Of a stretch of 64,000 nucleotides of DNA, positions 27,804 to 37,824 are shown in pieces. Below the pieces are notes generated by a model that worked only from the letters and a program-made list of their open reading frames with translations, had not been told where the DNA came from and searched no databases. The stretch is from positions 124,001-188,000 of the forward strand of contig NZ_SAWZ01000003.1 in NCBI RefSeq assembly GCF_004122095.1, in the 5' to 3' direction. The position numbers and the translations under genes are program-made. The DNA is from Pseudoxanthomonas composti. GTDB taxonomy: Bacteria; Pseudomonadota; Gammaproteobacteria; Xanthomonadales; Xanthomonadaceae. Within the stretch, counting starts at the first letter, position 1. Every line of letters begins with the position of its first letter.

Positions 27804-29612
27804 ATGATGCAAGCTGTTTTGACACTCGGGCTGGCCATTGCGCTGGCCTGGCCGCTGGGGCGCTACCTGGCGCGTGTGATGCGTGGGACGCCGATGCCGG
27901 GCGATGGCCTGTTCGGCCTGGTCGAGCGTCCGCTGTATGCGCTGCTCGGGGTGGACCCGGCGCGCGGCATGTCCTGGCGCGGCTATGCCGGCGCCTTCCT
28001 GCTGAGCAACCTGCTGCTGGGGCTGGTGGTGTGGGGCGTCTTCATGACCCAGGCCTGGCTGCCGTTCAATCCCGACGCGGTGCCCAACCTGTCCTGGGAC
28101 CTGGCGCTGCACACGGCGGTGTCGTTCCTGACCAACACCAACCAGCAGCACTATTCCGGCCAGGCGCAGCTGTCCTACCTGTCGCAGGCGGTGGCGATCA
28201 CCGGCCTGCAGGTCATCACCCCGATGATGGGCCTGGCGTTGGCGGTGGCTACGCTGCGTGGCCTGTTTGGGGGGCGCGCCGTCGCGCGCTCAGGCGATGT
28301 CCCATCGACATCGCCTGCGACGGTGAGCGCCTCCCCAGGGATGGCGGGGCTGGGCGATCAGGCGCCGACCCTCTCACGCCAGGGCCGGCCAGAGGAACTG
28401 CGCTCGGCGAGCGACGCCGTCGACGTGGGCAACTACTACGTCGATGTCGTGCGTGCCTGCCTGCGCTTCATGCTGCCGCTGGCGCTGCTGTGGACGCTGC
28501 TGCTGGGTAGCCAGGGCGTGCCGTCCACCTGGAACGCTGGCCCGGAGGTGACCCCCGTGCAGGCCAGCGACGACCTGCCCACGCAGAAGATCCCGCTGGG
28601 GCCGGTGGCGGCGATGGTGGCGGTCAAGCAGCTGGGCACCAACGGCGGCGGCTGGTACGGGCCGAACTCGGCCGTGCCGCTGGAAAACCCCACGCCGCTG
28701 TCCAACCTGCTGGAAACCATCGCGTTGGTACTGATCCCGATGGCCGTGGTGTTCATGCTCTCGGCCTTCACCGGGCGCAAGCGCCTGAGCGCGATGGTGT
28801 TCGGCACCATGCTGGCGATGTCGGCCGCGTCCACCGCGGCGCTGGTGTGGGCCGAGGGCTACTCGGCCACCGCGCATGACCCGGCGCTGATGGAAGGCAA
28901 GGAAGTGCGCTTCGGCGCCGATGCCTCCGCGCTGTGGGCGGCGTTGACCACGCAGACCTCCAACGGCTCGGTCAACGCCATGCACGACTCGCTCAGTCCG
29001 CTGGGCGGCGGCATCGCCCTGGTGGACATGCTGGTCAACGCCATCTGGGGCGGCATCGGCTGCGGGCTGTCGCAGTTCATCGTCTACCTGCTGCTGGCGG
29101 TGTTCCTGGCCGGGCTGATGACCGGGCGCACGCCGGAGCTGTTCGGCCGCAAGATCGAAACGCCCCAGGTGAAGCTGCTGGCGCTGCTGATCCTGCTGCA
29201 GCCCATCGTGCTGCTGGGCATGACCGCGCTGACGCTGGCGCTGCCGGCGGTCACCGGCAACACCAACCCGGGCTTCCACGGCATCACCCAGGTGTTCTAC
29301 GAGTACGCCTCGGCCTTCGCCAACAACGGCTCGGGCTTCGAGGGCCTGGGCGATGCCACGCCGTGGTGGAACCTGAGCTGCGTGGCCTTGCTGCTGCTGG
29401 GCCGCTACCCGGCGTTGATCCTGCCGCTGGTCGTGGCCGCGCAGCTGGCGGCCAAGCGCCGCGCCCCGGAGTCGCCCGGCAGCCTGCAGGTGGAAACGCC
29501 GACCTTTGCGCTGACCCTGATCGCCGTGGTGGTGGTGCTCACGGTGCTGCAGTTCATGCCCGTCCTGGTGCTGGGCCCGGTGGCCGAACACCTCACCCTC
29601 GCGCTGCACTGA
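27804..29612 (+). CDS. kdpA: K+-transporting ATPase subunit KdpA, with an internal insertion
   Basis: Potassium-binding, channel-like subunit of the KdpFABC pump in the inner membrane. At 602 aa it is about 45 residues longer than usual KdpA (about 557). Selectivity-filter type segments are visible ([45 protein letters not shown]). The extra residues, about 162-206, lie between FGGRAVAR and [13 protein letters not shown] in the cytoplasmic loop before the fifth membrane helix. They are Ser/Pro/Ala-rich, and their DNA contains a palindrome. The frame is kept, so the protein may remain active. Confidence 0.95.
   Translation: MMQAVLTLGLAIALAWPLGRYLARVMRGTPMPGDGLFGLVERPLYALLGVDPARGMSWRGYAGAFLLSNLLLGLVVWGVFMTQAWLPFNPDAVPNLSWDLALHTAVSFLTNTNQQHYSGQAQLSYLSQAVAITGLQVITPMMGLALAVATLRGLFGGRAVARSGDVPSTSPATVSASPGMAGLGDQAPTLSRQGRPEELRSASDAVDVGNYYVDVVRACLRFMLPLALLWTLLLGSQGVPSTWNAGPEVTPVQASDDLPTQKIPLGPVAAMVAVKQLGTNGGGWYGPNSAVPLENPTPLSNLLETIALVLIPMAVVFMLSAFTGRKRLSAMVFGTMLAMSAASTAALVWAEGYSATAHDPALMEGKEVRFGADASALWAALTTQTSNGSVNAMHDSLSPLGGGIALVDMLVNAIWGGIGCGLSQFIVYLLLAVFLAGLMTGRTPELFGRKIETPQVKLLALLILLQPIVLLGMTALTLALPAVTGNTNPGFHGITQVFYEYASAFANNGSGFEGLGDATPWWNLSCVALLLLGRYPALILPLVVAAQLAAKRRAPESPGSLQVETPTFALTLIAVVVVLTVLQFMPVLVLGPVAEHLTLALH
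28286..28330. repeat. palindromic insertion inside kdpA
   Basis: GCGCTCA (28286-28292) pairs with TGAGCGC (28324-28330), and GGCGATGTC (28293-28301) pairs with GACATCGCC (28307-28315). The result is a two-part hairpin within the extra ~135 bp of kdpA. It encodes [14 protein letters not shown] in frame. It looks like an inserted palindromic element tolerated in a cytoplasmic loop. Confidence 0.65.
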
Positions 29613-29623
29613 GTGATCCTGCA

Positions 29624-31669
29624 ATGAATTCGACAACCCAACCTTCCCACCGCACCCGCAGCAGCCTGTTCGACGCGCAGGTCGTGCGCGCGGCGCTGCG
29701 CGATGCCGTGCTCAAGCTCACCCCGCGCCACCTGGTGCGCAGCCCGGTGATGGCCATCGTCATGGCCGGCACCCTGGTCAGCGCCGCGGTCACGCTGACC
29801 GGCAACGCGCCGCTGGGCTTCGGCCTGGCCGTCACCGCGATCCTGCTGGTCACCGTGCTGTTCGGCAATTTCGCCGAGGCCATCGCCGAGGCCCGCGGCC
29901 GCGGCCAGGCCGCCTCGCTGCGCAGCGCCCGCCAGGACCTGGTGGCGCGCAAGGTCGATACCGCGCTGGCCGATGCCACCGAAGCCCGCGTGCCGGCCAC
30001 CGCGCTGCGCGCCGGGGATTACGTGATCGTCTCGGCCGGGGAGTTCATCCCGGCCGATGGCGAGATCGTCCGCGGCCTGGCCACCATCAACGAGGCCGCC
30101 GTCACCGGCGAATCGGCGCCGGTGCTGCGCGAGGCCGGCACCGACCGCAGCGGCGTCATCGGCGGCACCAAGGTGCTGACCGACGAGATCGTGTTCAAGG
30201 TCACCGCCGAGCCGGGCCACAGCTTCCTGGACCGCATGATCGCCCTGGTGGAAGGCGCCAACCGGCAGAAGACGCCCAACGAGATCGCCCTGACCCTGCT
30301 GCTGGTGGCGATGACGCTGACCTTCGTGATCGTGGTGGCCACCCTGCCGGCCATCGGCGCCTTCGTCGGCGTGGCGGTCGACCCGCTGTTGCTGATCGCC
30401 CTGCTGGTGTGCCTGATCCCCACCACCATCGGCGGCCTGCTGCCGGCCATCGGCATTGCAGGCATGAACCGTGCGCTGTCAGCCAACGTGCTGGCCAAGT
30501 CCGGCAAGGCGGTGGAAGTGGCCGGCGATGTGGACGTGCTGCTGCTGGACAAGACCGGCACCATCACCTACGGCGATCGCCAGGCCACCGCGTTCCATGT
30601 GCTGGCCGGGGTGGATGCCGGCATGCTGCGCGAGGCCGCGCTGTTGTCCTCGCTGGCCGATCCCACCCCGGAGGGCAAGTCCATCGTCAAGCTCGCCCGC
30701 GAGCAAGGCTGCACCACAGCCGAGCCCGAGCGCGCCGAGTACATGGCCTTCACCGCGCAGACCCGCATGTCCGGCGTGGACACCGGCGGGCGCAGCATCC
30801 GCAAGGGTGCGGTGGACGCCATCACCCGCCACGTCACCGAGCAGGGCGGCCACGTGCCGCCGGAACTCAACGGGCGCGTGGAGCAGGTCGCGCGCGGCGG
30901 CGCCACGCCGCTGGTGGTCAGCCAAGGCCGCTACGTGCTGGGCGTGATCGAGCTGTCCGACGTGGTCAAGGCCGGGGTCAAGGAGAAGTTCGCCCGCCTG
31001 CGCGCGATGGGCATCAAGACGGTGATGATCACCGGCGACAACCCGCTGACCGCCGCGGCCATCGCCGCCGAAGCCGGCGTGGACGACTACATCGCCGAGG
31101 CCAGGCCCGAGGACAAGCTGGCGCGCATCCGCAGCGAGCAGGCCGCCGGGCGCCTGGTGGCCATGGTCGGCGACGGCACCAACGATGCGCCCGCCCTGGC
31201 CCAGGCCGATGTAGGCCTGGCGATGAACTCCGGCACCCAGGCGGCCAAGGAAGCCGGCAACATGGTCGACCTGGATTCGGATCCGGCCAAGCTGCTGGCC
31301 GTGGTGGAAGTGGGCAAGCAGCAGCTGATCACCCGCGGCGCGCTGACCACCTTCTCCCTGGCCAACGACGTGTCCAAGTACTTCGCCATCCTGCCGGCGC
31401 TGTTCGCCGCGGCGGTGCCGCAGATGGCGGTGCTGGACGTGATGCAGCTGTCCAGCCCGCGCAATGCGGTGCTGGCCGCGCTGATCTTCAACGCGCTGAT
31501 CATCCCCGCGCTGATCCCGCTGGCCCTGCGTGGCGTGCGCTTCAGTCCTTCCAGCGCCGCGGCGCTGCTGCGCCGGAACCTGCTGGTCTACGGCGTGGGT
31601 GGGCTGCTGCTGCCGTTCGTGGCGATCAAGCTGATCGACCTGCTGCTGGCCGCCGTGGTTGGCGCCTGA
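29624..31669 (+). CDS. kdpB: K+-transporting P-type ATPase subunit KdpB
   Basis: Catalytic P-type ATPase subunit of 681 aa (E. coli 682) that couples ATP hydrolysis to K+ uptake. Phospho-acceptor Asp309 is in [10 protein letters not shown], the actuator TGES is at 161-164 (its Ser is the residue phosphorylated for inhibition in E. coli), and the hinge reads [20 protein letters not shown]. Membrane helices flank these domains as in the family. The ATG at 29624 follows the kdpA stop by 11 bp. No disruption is seen. Confidence 0.97.
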   Translation: MNSTTQPSHRTRSSLFDAQVVRAALRDAVLKLTPRHLVRSPVMAIVMAGTLVSAAVTLTGNAPLGFGLAVTAILLVTVLFGNFAEAIAEARGRGQAASLRSARQDLVARKVDTALADATEARVPATALRAGDYVIVSAGEFIPADGEIVRGLATINEAAVTGESAPVLREAGTDRSGVIGGTKVLTDEIVFKVTAEPGHSFLDRMIALVEGANRQKTPNEIALTLLLVAMTLTFVIVVATLPAIGAFVGVAVDPLLLIALLVCLIPTTIGGLLPAIGIAGMNRALSANVLAKSGKAVEVAGDVDVLLLDKTGTITYGDRQATAFHVLAGVDAGMLREAALLSSLADPTPEGKSIVKLAREQGCTTAEPERAEYMAFTAQTRMSGVDTGGRSIRKGAVDAITRHVTEQGGHVPPELNGRVEQVARGGATPLVVSQGRYVLGVIELSDVVKAGVKEKFARLRAMGIKTVMITGDNPLTAAAIAAEAGVDDYIAEARPEDKLARIRSEQAAGRLVAMVGDGTNDAPALAQADVGLAMNSGTQAAKEAGNMVDLDSDPAKLLAVVEVGKQQLITRGALTTFSLANDVSKYFAILPALFAAAVPQMAVLDVMQLSSPRNAVLAALIFNALIIPALIPLALRGVRFSPSSAAALLRRNLLVYGVGGLLLPFVAIKLIDLLLAAVVGA

Positions 31670-31690
31670 CCCCCTTTCGAGGACCCTTGC

Positions 31691-32293
31691 ATGCACGCTG
31701 TTTCGCTTCCCGACTCCAAAGCCCATTTGCGCCCGGCGCTGGGTCTGCTGCTGCTGACCCTGGCCGGCTGCGGGCTGCTGTATGCGCAGGCGGCCACCCG
31801 CCTCACCGGCGCGCTGTTCCCGGCGCAGGCCAACGGCAGCCTGGTGCTGCGCGATGGCAAGCCCGTCGGCTCGCTGCTGGTGGCCCAGCCCTTCAGCGGC
31901 GATGGCTGGTTCCAGCCGCGCCCCTCGGCCGCCGGCTACAACCCGATGGCCGCCGCCGGCAGCAACCAGGCGCGCAGCAATCCGGCCCTGCGCGCGCGCA
32001 TCGATGCGGCCATCGCCGAGGTCGCCCAGCGCGAGGGCGTCGCACCGTCGCAGGTGCCCGTCGACCTGGTCACGCAATCCGGTGGTGGCCTGGACCCGCA
32101 CCTGACGCCAGCGGCCGCACGCATCCAGATCGCCCGCGTGGCGCGCACGCGCGGGCTCGACGACAGGCAGGTGGAGACACTGGTGCAGGCGGCCACCGAG
32201 CCGGCGCTGTGGGGAGTGTTCGGTCAGCCGCGGGTGAACGTGCTCGAGCTCAACCTGGCAGTGGAGGCGCTCGCGCGCAGCGATACGCGCTGA
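31691..32293 (+). CDS. kdpC: K+-transporting ATPase subunit KdpC
   Basis: Accessory subunit (200 aa) that anchors by one N-terminal helix (PALGLLLLTLAGCGLLYA) and has a periplasmic domain with the family marks FSGDGWFQPRPSAAGYN, SNQARSNPAL, PVDLVTQSGGGLDPHL and EPALWGVFGQPRVNVLELN. It raises ATP affinity of KdpB. It is the last gene of kdpFABC; the next 930 bp are repeats. Confidence 0.96.
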   Translation: MHAVSLPDSKAHLRPALGLLLLTLAGCGLLYAQAATRLTGALFPAQANGSLVLRDGKPVGSLLVAQPFSGDGWFQPRPSAAGYNPMAAAGSNQARSNPALRARIDAAIAEVAQREGVAPSQVPVDLVTQSGGGLDPHLTPAAARIQIARVARTRGLDDRQVETLVQAATEPALWGVFGQPRVNVLELNLAVEALARSDTR

Positions 32294-32420
32294 TCCAGCC
32301 CAGCTTGTTCTCCGCAGAGCAGTTGGCAACCAGAAATTGGCAACCAGAAATTGGCTTTTGATTCCTCGATTTTCGGCTTCAGTTTTCGGTGTTCGGTCTT
32401 TGGCTCTTGGTGTTTCGCTT

Positions 32421-32460
<40 letters not shown>

Positions 32461-32491
32461 TTTGGCCTTTGCCTTTCGTCCTTGACCTTTG

Positions 32492-32690
32492 GAGCCGTAA
32501 AGCTCGCCGAGCACCGGAGGAAAAAACGGGCGAAGAGGCGCGCCTGTTTGAGCGAAGCGAGTTGAGCGCCGTCCCGTTTTTTCCGAGGAGCGCAGGGGAC
32601 CGCCGCGCAGCGGCGGCGAGTGTCCGGCGAAAGCGGTTTTGGTGACTTTTGACAAGACAAAAGTCACTCGCGCTGCAAGCGCGAAAGCCT
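32492..32690 (+). ncRNA. structured repeat element, left copy (four hairpins)
   Basis: Hairpins in order: stem A 32520-32530 with 32573-32583; stem B 32600-32606 with 32610-32616; stem C 32642-32651 with 32658-32667; stem D 32669-32674 with 32678-32683. The linkers are nearly identical to those of the right copy, while the stems differ in a paired way. No open frame is conserved. It could act as a structured RNA in the kdpC 3' region or as a DNA hairpin element. Related sequences seem common in this group of bacteria, but I know no family name. Confidence 0.6.
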
Positions 32691-32770
32691 TTGCTCCTGA
32701 CTTTGCCGTTGCTCTGCTTTTTGCACTCCAAAGCGCTTGAAGCAAAGGCGGAAGGCCAGAGCAAGGTCAA

Positions 32771-32970
32771 AGGCTTTCGCGCCGAATGGCGCGACTTACT
32801 TTTGTCTTGGCAAAAGTAAGCAAAACCGTCTTCGCCGGACACACGCCGGGCCTGCGGCCCGGTCCCCTGCGCTCCTCGCAGAATTGGGGACGGCGCTCAA
32901 CTCGCTTCGCTCAAACAGGCGCGCCTCTTCGCCCCAATTCTGCTCCGGTGCTCGGCGTGCTTTACGGCTC
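32771..32970 (-). ncRNA. structured repeat element, right copy (inverted)
   Basis: Inverted second copy. Stem D 32778-32783 with 32788-32793; stem C 32795-32804 with 32811-32820; stem B 32846-32852 with 32856-32862; stem A 32879-32889 with 32932-32942. The 43 nt at 32888-32930 are the exact reverse complement of 32532-32574. Every stem has base-pair changes relative to the left copy, and all keep pairing. Together the two copies can also form one very large cruciform centred near 32.73 kb. Confidence 0.6.
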
Positions 32971-33000
32971 GAAGATCAAGGGCGAAAAGCAAAATCTCGA

Positions 33001-33178
<178 letters not shown>

Positions 33179-33225
33179 GCGGGCGTGATGCCCGCCATCC
33201 CACTAACGCGCGACAATCCACGCCC

Positions 33226-35886
33226 ATGAACGATGCCCGCACCCGCCAGGCCGACGCCCTCATCGAAGGACTGCAGCGCGAACACCGCGGCAAGCTCACC
33301 GTCTTCCTGGGCGCCGCCCCCGGCGTGGGCAAGACCTACGCCATGCTCACGCGCGCCCGTGACCAGCTCCAGCGCGGCGTGGACGTGGTGGTGGGCATCG
33401 TCGAGACCCACGGCCGCAGCGAAACCGCCGCCCTGCTCGAGGGCCTGCCGCGCCAGCCGATGCGCGCGGTGACCTACCAGCACCGACGCCTGCAGGAGCT
33501 GGACCTGGATGCGCTGCTGCAGCGCAAGCCGGCACTGGCGCTGGTGGACGAGCTGGCCCATCGCAACGTGCCCGGCAGCCGCCACGAGCGCCGCTGGCAG
33601 GACGTGGTGGAGCTGCTGGATGCCGGCATCGACGTCTACACCACCATCAACATCCAGCACCTGGAGAGCCTGAACGACGTGGTGCTGCGCATCACCGGCG
33701 TGCGCGTGTCCGAGACCGTCCCCGATGCCGTGTTCGACCGCCTGCACGACATCGTCCTGGTGGACCTGCCGCCGCGCGAGCTGATCGAGCGCCTGCAGCA
33801 GGGCAAGGTCTACCTGCCCGAGCAGGCCGCCCAGGCCCTGCAGGCCTTCTTCTCCCCGGCCAACCTCACCGCCCTGCGCGAGCTGGCCATGCAGGAAGCG
33901 GCCGAACGCGTGGACAACGCCCTGCGCGAATCCGATGCCGCCCGCGGCCAGGTCGGCGTGCCGCTGCGCCGGCGGGTGCTGGTGGCCATCGATGGCGCCG
34001 GCCAGTCCGAGTACATGGTGCGCGTGGCGCGCCGCCTGGCCGAGCGGCGCGGCGCGCCGTGGACGGTGGTAACGGTCCAGCGCCGCGCCTACGGCGAGGC
34101 CACCCAGGAAGAGATCGACCGCGCCTTCGCGCTGGCGCGCCGCCTGGGGGGCGAGACCGCCCTGCTGCACGGCCCTGGCATCGCCGACCTGCTGCTGGAC
34201 TACGCCGGCCAGAACGGCGTGTCCACGCTGGTGCTGGGGCGCACCCGCGAGCGCCCGCTGGCGCGCATGTTCAACCGCACCCTGACCCAGCAGCTGATCC
34301 AGCGCGGGGCGCACCTGGAGATCAACATCGTCAGCACCCCGGTGGAACGCGCACGCGCGCGCCGGGCGGCGCTGCAGCACGCCGGCAGCCGCCTGCGCGC
34401 CAACGATGCGGCGCTGTCGGTGCTGGCCACCCTGTGCGCGATCGGGCTGTCCTGGCTGACCGAGCGCTGGCTGGGGCTGGACGACCTGTCGATGATCTTC
34501 ATCGTGGCGGTGCTGATGGTCGCCGCGCGCACGCGCATGGCCGCGGCGATGCTGACCGCCGCGCTGTGCTTCATCGGCTACAACTTCTTCTTCATCGAGC
34601 CGCGCTTCACCTTCCACATCACCGCGCGCCAGGGCGTGGTCACGGTCTTCATGTTCCTGGCCGCCGCCCTGGTCGCAGGGCGCCTGGCCTCGCGCCTGCG
34701 CATGCAGGTGCTGGCCCTGCGCGCGGCCAACCGCCATGCCAACGCCCTGCAGGAACTCGGGCGCCAGCTGGGCAGCGCCGCCGACCTGGGCCAGGTGCTG
34801 GGCGCCGGGCGCAAGGTCATGGCCCATGCGCTGGATGCGCGCGTCTGGATCCGCGCCGGCCAGCAGATCGCTGGCGACGAGGAGACCCTGTCGGCCACCG
34901 ACCAGGCCGCCGCCGACTGGGCCCAGCGCCACGGGCAGGTCAGCGGCCGCCACACCGACACCCTGGCCGCGGCCGGCTGGTCGTTCCTGCCGATGCTGGG
35001 CGAAAAGGGCCCTGTTGGGGTGGTCGGCCTGCGCACGGACGCGGACGGTACCGCGCAGAACTTCGAGCAACGCCGCCTGGCCGAAGCCATGGTCGAGGAC
35101 ATCGCCCAGGCCGTGCAGCGCACCCGGCTGGTGGCCGACCTGGAGCAGGCGCGCATGTCCGGCGAGACCGAGCGCCTGCGCTCGGCGCTGCTGTCCTCGG
35201 TCTCGCACGACCTGCGCTCGCCGCTGGCGGCGATGATCGGCTCGGCCAGCAGCCTGACCGGCTATGCCGAGTCGATGCCGGCCGAGGATCGCCGCGCGCT
35301 GCTGGACACCATCCTGACCGAAGGCGAGCGGCTGGACCGCTACATTCAGAACCTGCTGGACATGACCCGGCTCGGCCATGAAGGCCTGAGCCTCAACCGC
35401 GACTGGATCGGCGCCGACGAGCTGATCGGCTCGGCCGCCCGCCGCCTACAGCGCTACCAGCCCGAGGCCAAACTGCGGATCGACATCGCGCCGCACCTGC
35501 CCGCGCTGTGGGTGCATCCGGCGCTGGTGGAGCAGGCGGTGTTCAACGTGATGGAGAACGCGGTGAAGTTTTCGCCACCGCAGGCGCCGGTGGAGGTGGA
35601 GGTCCGCCAGGTCGAGGGCGGCCTGCGCATCGACGTGTGCGATGCCGGGCCGGGCATTCCCGAGGCCGAGCGCGCGCGCATCTTCGACATGTTCTACAGC
35701 GTCGAGCGCGGCGACCGCGGCCGTCACGGCACCGGCCTGGGATTGACCATCTGCCAGGGCATGATCGGCGCGCACGGCGGCAGCGTGGAGGCGCTGCCCG
35801 GTCGCGACGGCCGCGGTACCCTGATCCGCATGACCCTGCCGCTGCTCAACCCCATGCCCGAAGACGAGGTGGACGATGGCCAGTGA
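33226..35886 (+). CDS. kdpD: sensor histidine kinase KdpD
   Basis: Turgor/K+ sensing kinase of 886 aa. The N-terminal KdpD domain has Walker A GAAPGVGKT at 29-37. A USP-like domain covers about 248-375, four membrane helices about 395-490, and a GAF-like region about 505-630. The DHp helix carries His661 in SSVSHDLRSPLAAM, followed by HATPase motifs (NAVKFSP, GTGLGLTICQGM). The open frame continues upstream through the hexamer tract, but ATG 33226 (MNDARTRQADALIEG) matches family N-termini. It overlaps kdpE by 11 bp. Separation from kdpC by the repeat block suggests its own promoter or read-through control. Confidence 0.95.
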   Translation: MNDARTRQADALIEGLQREHRGKLTVFLGAAPGVGKTYAMLTRARDQLQRGVDVVVGIVETHGRSETAALLEGLPRQPMRAVTYQHRRLQELDLDALLQRKPALALVDELAHRNVPGSRHERRWQDVVELLDAGIDVYTTINIQHLESLNDVVLRITGVRVSETVPDAVFDRLHDIVLVDLPPRELIERLQQGKVYLPEQAAQALQAFFSPANLTALRELAMQEAAERVDNALRESDAARGQVGVPLRRRVLVAIDGAGQSEYMVRVARRLAERRGAPWTVVTVQRRAYGEATQEEIDRAFALARRLGGETALLHGPGIADLLLDYAGQNGVSTLVLGRTRERPLARMFNRTLTQQLIQRGAHLEINIVSTPVERARARRAALQHAGSRLRANDAALSVLATLCAIGLSWLTERWLGLDDLSMIFIVAVLMVAARTRMAAAMLTAALCFIGYNFFFIEPRFTFHITARQGVVTVFMFLAAALVAGRLASRLRMQVLALRAANRHANALQELGRQLGSAADLGQVLGAGRKVMAHALDARVWIRAGQQIAGDEETLSATDQAAADWAQRHGQVSGRHTDTLAAAGWSFLPMLGEKGPVGVVGLRTDADGTAQNFEQRRLAEAMVEDIAQAVQRTRLVADLEQARMSGETERLRSALLSSVSHDLRSPLAAMIGSASSLTGYAESMPAEDRRALLDTILTEGERLDRYIQNLLDMTRLGHEGLSLNRDWIGADELIGSAARRLQRYQPEAKLRIDIAPHLPALWVHPALVEQAVFNVMENAVKFSPPQAPVEVEVRQVEGGLRIDVCDAGPGIPEAERARIFDMFYSVERGDRGRHGTGLGLTICQGMIGAHGGSVEALPGRDGRGTLIRMTLPLLNPMPEDEVDDGQ

Positions 35887-36586
35887 GCGGGTCGGTTCGG
35901 TGCCCCCGGCGCGCATCCTGGTCATCGACGACGAGGTGCAGATCCGCCGCATCCTGGACATCAGCCTGCGCGCGGAGGGCTACGAGGTGCAGCAGGCCGC
36001 CACCGGCCAGGAAGGACTGCGCAGCCTGCGCAACCCGGGCGCGGACCTGGTCATCCTGGACCTGGGCCTGCCGGACATGGAAGGCCACCAGGTGCTGGCC
36101 GAGCTGCGGCGCTGGAGCCAGGCGCCGGTGATCATGCTCAGCGTGCGCGCTGGCGAGTCGGAGAAGGTCGCCGCCCTGGACGCAGGCGCCAATGACTACG
36201 TCACCAAGCCCTTCGGCACCCAGGAACTGATGGCGCGCGTGCGTCGGCTGCTGCGCCAGCAGGTCAGCAGCGGCGAGGCGGCCATGCCGATGTTCGACGA
36301 TGGCCATCTGCACGTGGACCTGGTCAAGCGCGAGGTGCGCCTGGACGGCGCGCCGGTGGCGCTGACACGCAAGGAGTACGCCCTGCTCGGGCTGCTGCTG
36401 CGCAACGCCGGCCGCGTCATCACCCAGCCGCAGATCCTGCAGGAGGTCTGGGGCCCCACGCATACCGCCGACACGCACTATCTGCGCATCCTGGTCGGCA
36501 AGCTGCGCCACAAGCTGGGCGACTCGGCACTGTCGCCGCGCTACATCGTCACCGAACCCGGCGTGGGCCTGCGCTTCATCGCCTGA
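35876..36586 (+). CDS. kdpE: response regulator KdpE
   Basis: OmpR-family regulator of 236 aa that activates kdpFABC when K+ is scarce. The receiver domain (ILVIDDEVQIRRIL, phospho-Asp in LVILDLGLPDMEG, Lys in YVTKPFG) spans about 13-125. The winged helix (LTRKEYALLGLLLRNAGRVI, HYLRILVGKLRHKL) spans about 145-235. Its start overlaps the end of kdpD, so the two are translated together. It is the likely ligand of the TTTACG boxes before kdpF and, by similarity, of those before the divergent accessory genes. Confidence 0.95.
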   Translation: MASERVGSVPPARILVIDDEVQIRRILDISLRAEGYEVQQAATGQEGLRSLRNPGADLVILDLGLPDMEGHQVLAELRRWSQAPVIMLSVRAGESEKVAALDAGANDYVTKPFGTQELMARVRRLLRQQVSSGEAAMPMFDDGHLHVDLVKREVRLDGAPVALTRKEYALLGLLLRNAGRVITQPQILQEVWGPTHTADTHYLRILVGKLRHKLGDSALSPRYIVTEPGVGLRFIA

Positions 36587-36940
36587 GGATTCGCGAGAGG
36601 CACCGCGAAGCAACTTGAGCCCAGGCTGCGCCGCAGTTGGATTTGGATTTCTTCCATCGAAGCCTTCCAACCTCAAGTGTGCAGCAGCGGTCCGGCGGGC
36701 GGTGGCCGCGGCAAGCGAGGCAGGAGCCGAGCGCGCGAGTCAGGGCAGGATGCCCTGACCGAGGGAAAAGCGGCTACCGCCCGGCGGGCCGCTGCCCCTC
36801 CGAAGTCGCGCTGTGCAAACCAGCCGAGCGCCTCGACGCAGGCCAGGATCCTCTAACAGACCAAGCGCGGCTGCAGCCCGACGGACCGCTGCCCTTCCCA
36901 AGCCAAGGAAGGTAGCCCGCTGCCCTTCCGGGAAAGAGCC
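36587..36940. other. intergenic stretch with one hairpin
   Basis: About 350 bp between kdpE and the ribosomal genes without a supportable gene. GTCAGGGCA and TGCCCTGAC (36739-36747 and 36751-36759) form a perfect 9-bp hairpin. Short GC-rich direct repeats (CGGACCGCTGCCCTTCC, CCCGCTGCCCTTCCGG) follow. The open frames here are compositional shadows. Confidence 0.5.
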
Positions 36941-36942
36941 AC

Positions 36943-36967
36943 AAAAAAGCCCACCTTGCGGCGGGCT
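36943..36967 (-). terminator. rho-independent terminator of rpmBG
   Basis: On the minus strand AGCCCGCC, GCAA, GGTGGGCT form an 8-bp stem with one G-T wobble, followed by TTTTT. It lies 77 bp past the rpmG stop, in the right orientation to end the rpmB-rpmG transcript. Confidence 0.85.
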
Positions 36968-37043
36968 CTCGCGGAAGCATCGATCCCGCCAGGGCGGGCG
37001 TGCGCCGATGATGGGGCGACCGCAGCGCGGCCGCCTCATCGGA

Positions 37044-37208
37044 TCACTTGATCTTGCCTTCCTTGTACATCACGTGCTTGCGCACGACCGGGTCGTACTT
37101 GCTCATTTCCATCTTGCCCGGGGTGTTCTTCTTGTTCTTGTCGGTCGTGTAGAAGTGACCGGTGCCTGCCGAAGAAATCAGGCGGATCTTGTCGCGCTTG
37201 CCTGCCAT
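37044..37208 (-). CDS. rpmG: 50S ribosomal protein L33
   Basis: A 54-aa ribosomal protein of the large subunit, beginning [20 protein letters not shown] and ending with a basic tail (VMYKEGKIK). It is the zinc-free type: no CxxC pairs are present. It lies 12 bp after rpmB on the same strand, the usual rpmB-rpmG pair. Confidence 0.96.
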   Translation of the reverse strand: MAGKRDKIRLISSAGTGHFYTTDKNKKNTPGKMEMSKYDPVVRKHVMYKEGKIK

Positions 37209-37220
37209 GATTGATCTCCT

Positions 37221-37457
37221 TTAGATCTTTTCGCCGCGCGCACGCAGCTCAGCCAGAACGGAGTCGATGCCGTTCTTGTCGATGGTGCGCAGGGAGTGCG
37301 CGGAAACCTTCAGCTTGACCCAGCGGTTCTCGCTGGCGACCCAGAAGCGGCGCTCGTGCAGGTTGGGCAGGAAACGACGGCGGGTCTTGTTGTTGGCGTG
37401 GGAGACGTTGTTACCCGTCTGCACACGCTTGCCGGACACTTGGCATACGCGGGACAT
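37221..37457 (-). CDS. rpmB: 50S ribosomal protein L28
   Basis: A 78-aa large-subunit protein starting [20 protein letters not shown] with the family segment [19 protein letters not shown] precedes the ATG at 37457. A longer in-frame upstream extension has no family similarity and is rejected. Cotranscribed with rpmG. Confidence 0.97.
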   Translation of the reverse strand: MSRVCQVSGKRVQTGNNVSHANNKTRRRFLPNLHERRFWVASENRWVKLKVSAHSLRTIDKNGIDSVLAELRARGEKI

Positions 37458-37824
37458 CTGTGCACCTCGATGTGATTTTGATCGCCCATAGCCTGGGAGA
37501 TGGCGGCCCCGCCACGCGAACGCGGCACACGAACGGGAGTGGATCCACTGTCGTGGGACGGCCTGGATCGATGCTTCCGGGCCATCTGCGGGCCGACCCG
37601 ATCGCAAGGATGCAGGCCAGCCGGACACAGTGAGCCGCGCATGATGCACGGATTTCCTTTCCTATGCAAGCACTTAGGCCGGCGGCGGTACTGTCCGGCA
37701 TCCGGCGGTGATCACGTTGGCAGGGTGCCACTGAACCCTGCGCTGTCCGCGGGGCGGCATCCGCTATGAACACGACCAAGCCGTGGAGATCTTCGACGCC
37801 CGTGGGCCATGCCAGGTGGGCGCG
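37458..37824. other. intergenic region between rpmB and the pseudokinase
   Basis: About 365 bp in a divergent gap. It must contain the rpmBG promoter on the minus strand and the promoter of the pseudokinase gene on the plus strand. I cannot assign -35/-10 elements with confidence, and I see no repeats or small genes. Confidence 0.4.

Noticed and set aside
36740..37039. Minus-strand small frames after kdpE
   Set aside because: Arg/Gly-rich shadows that overlap the rpmG terminator and have no ribosome-binding site or recognisable domain.
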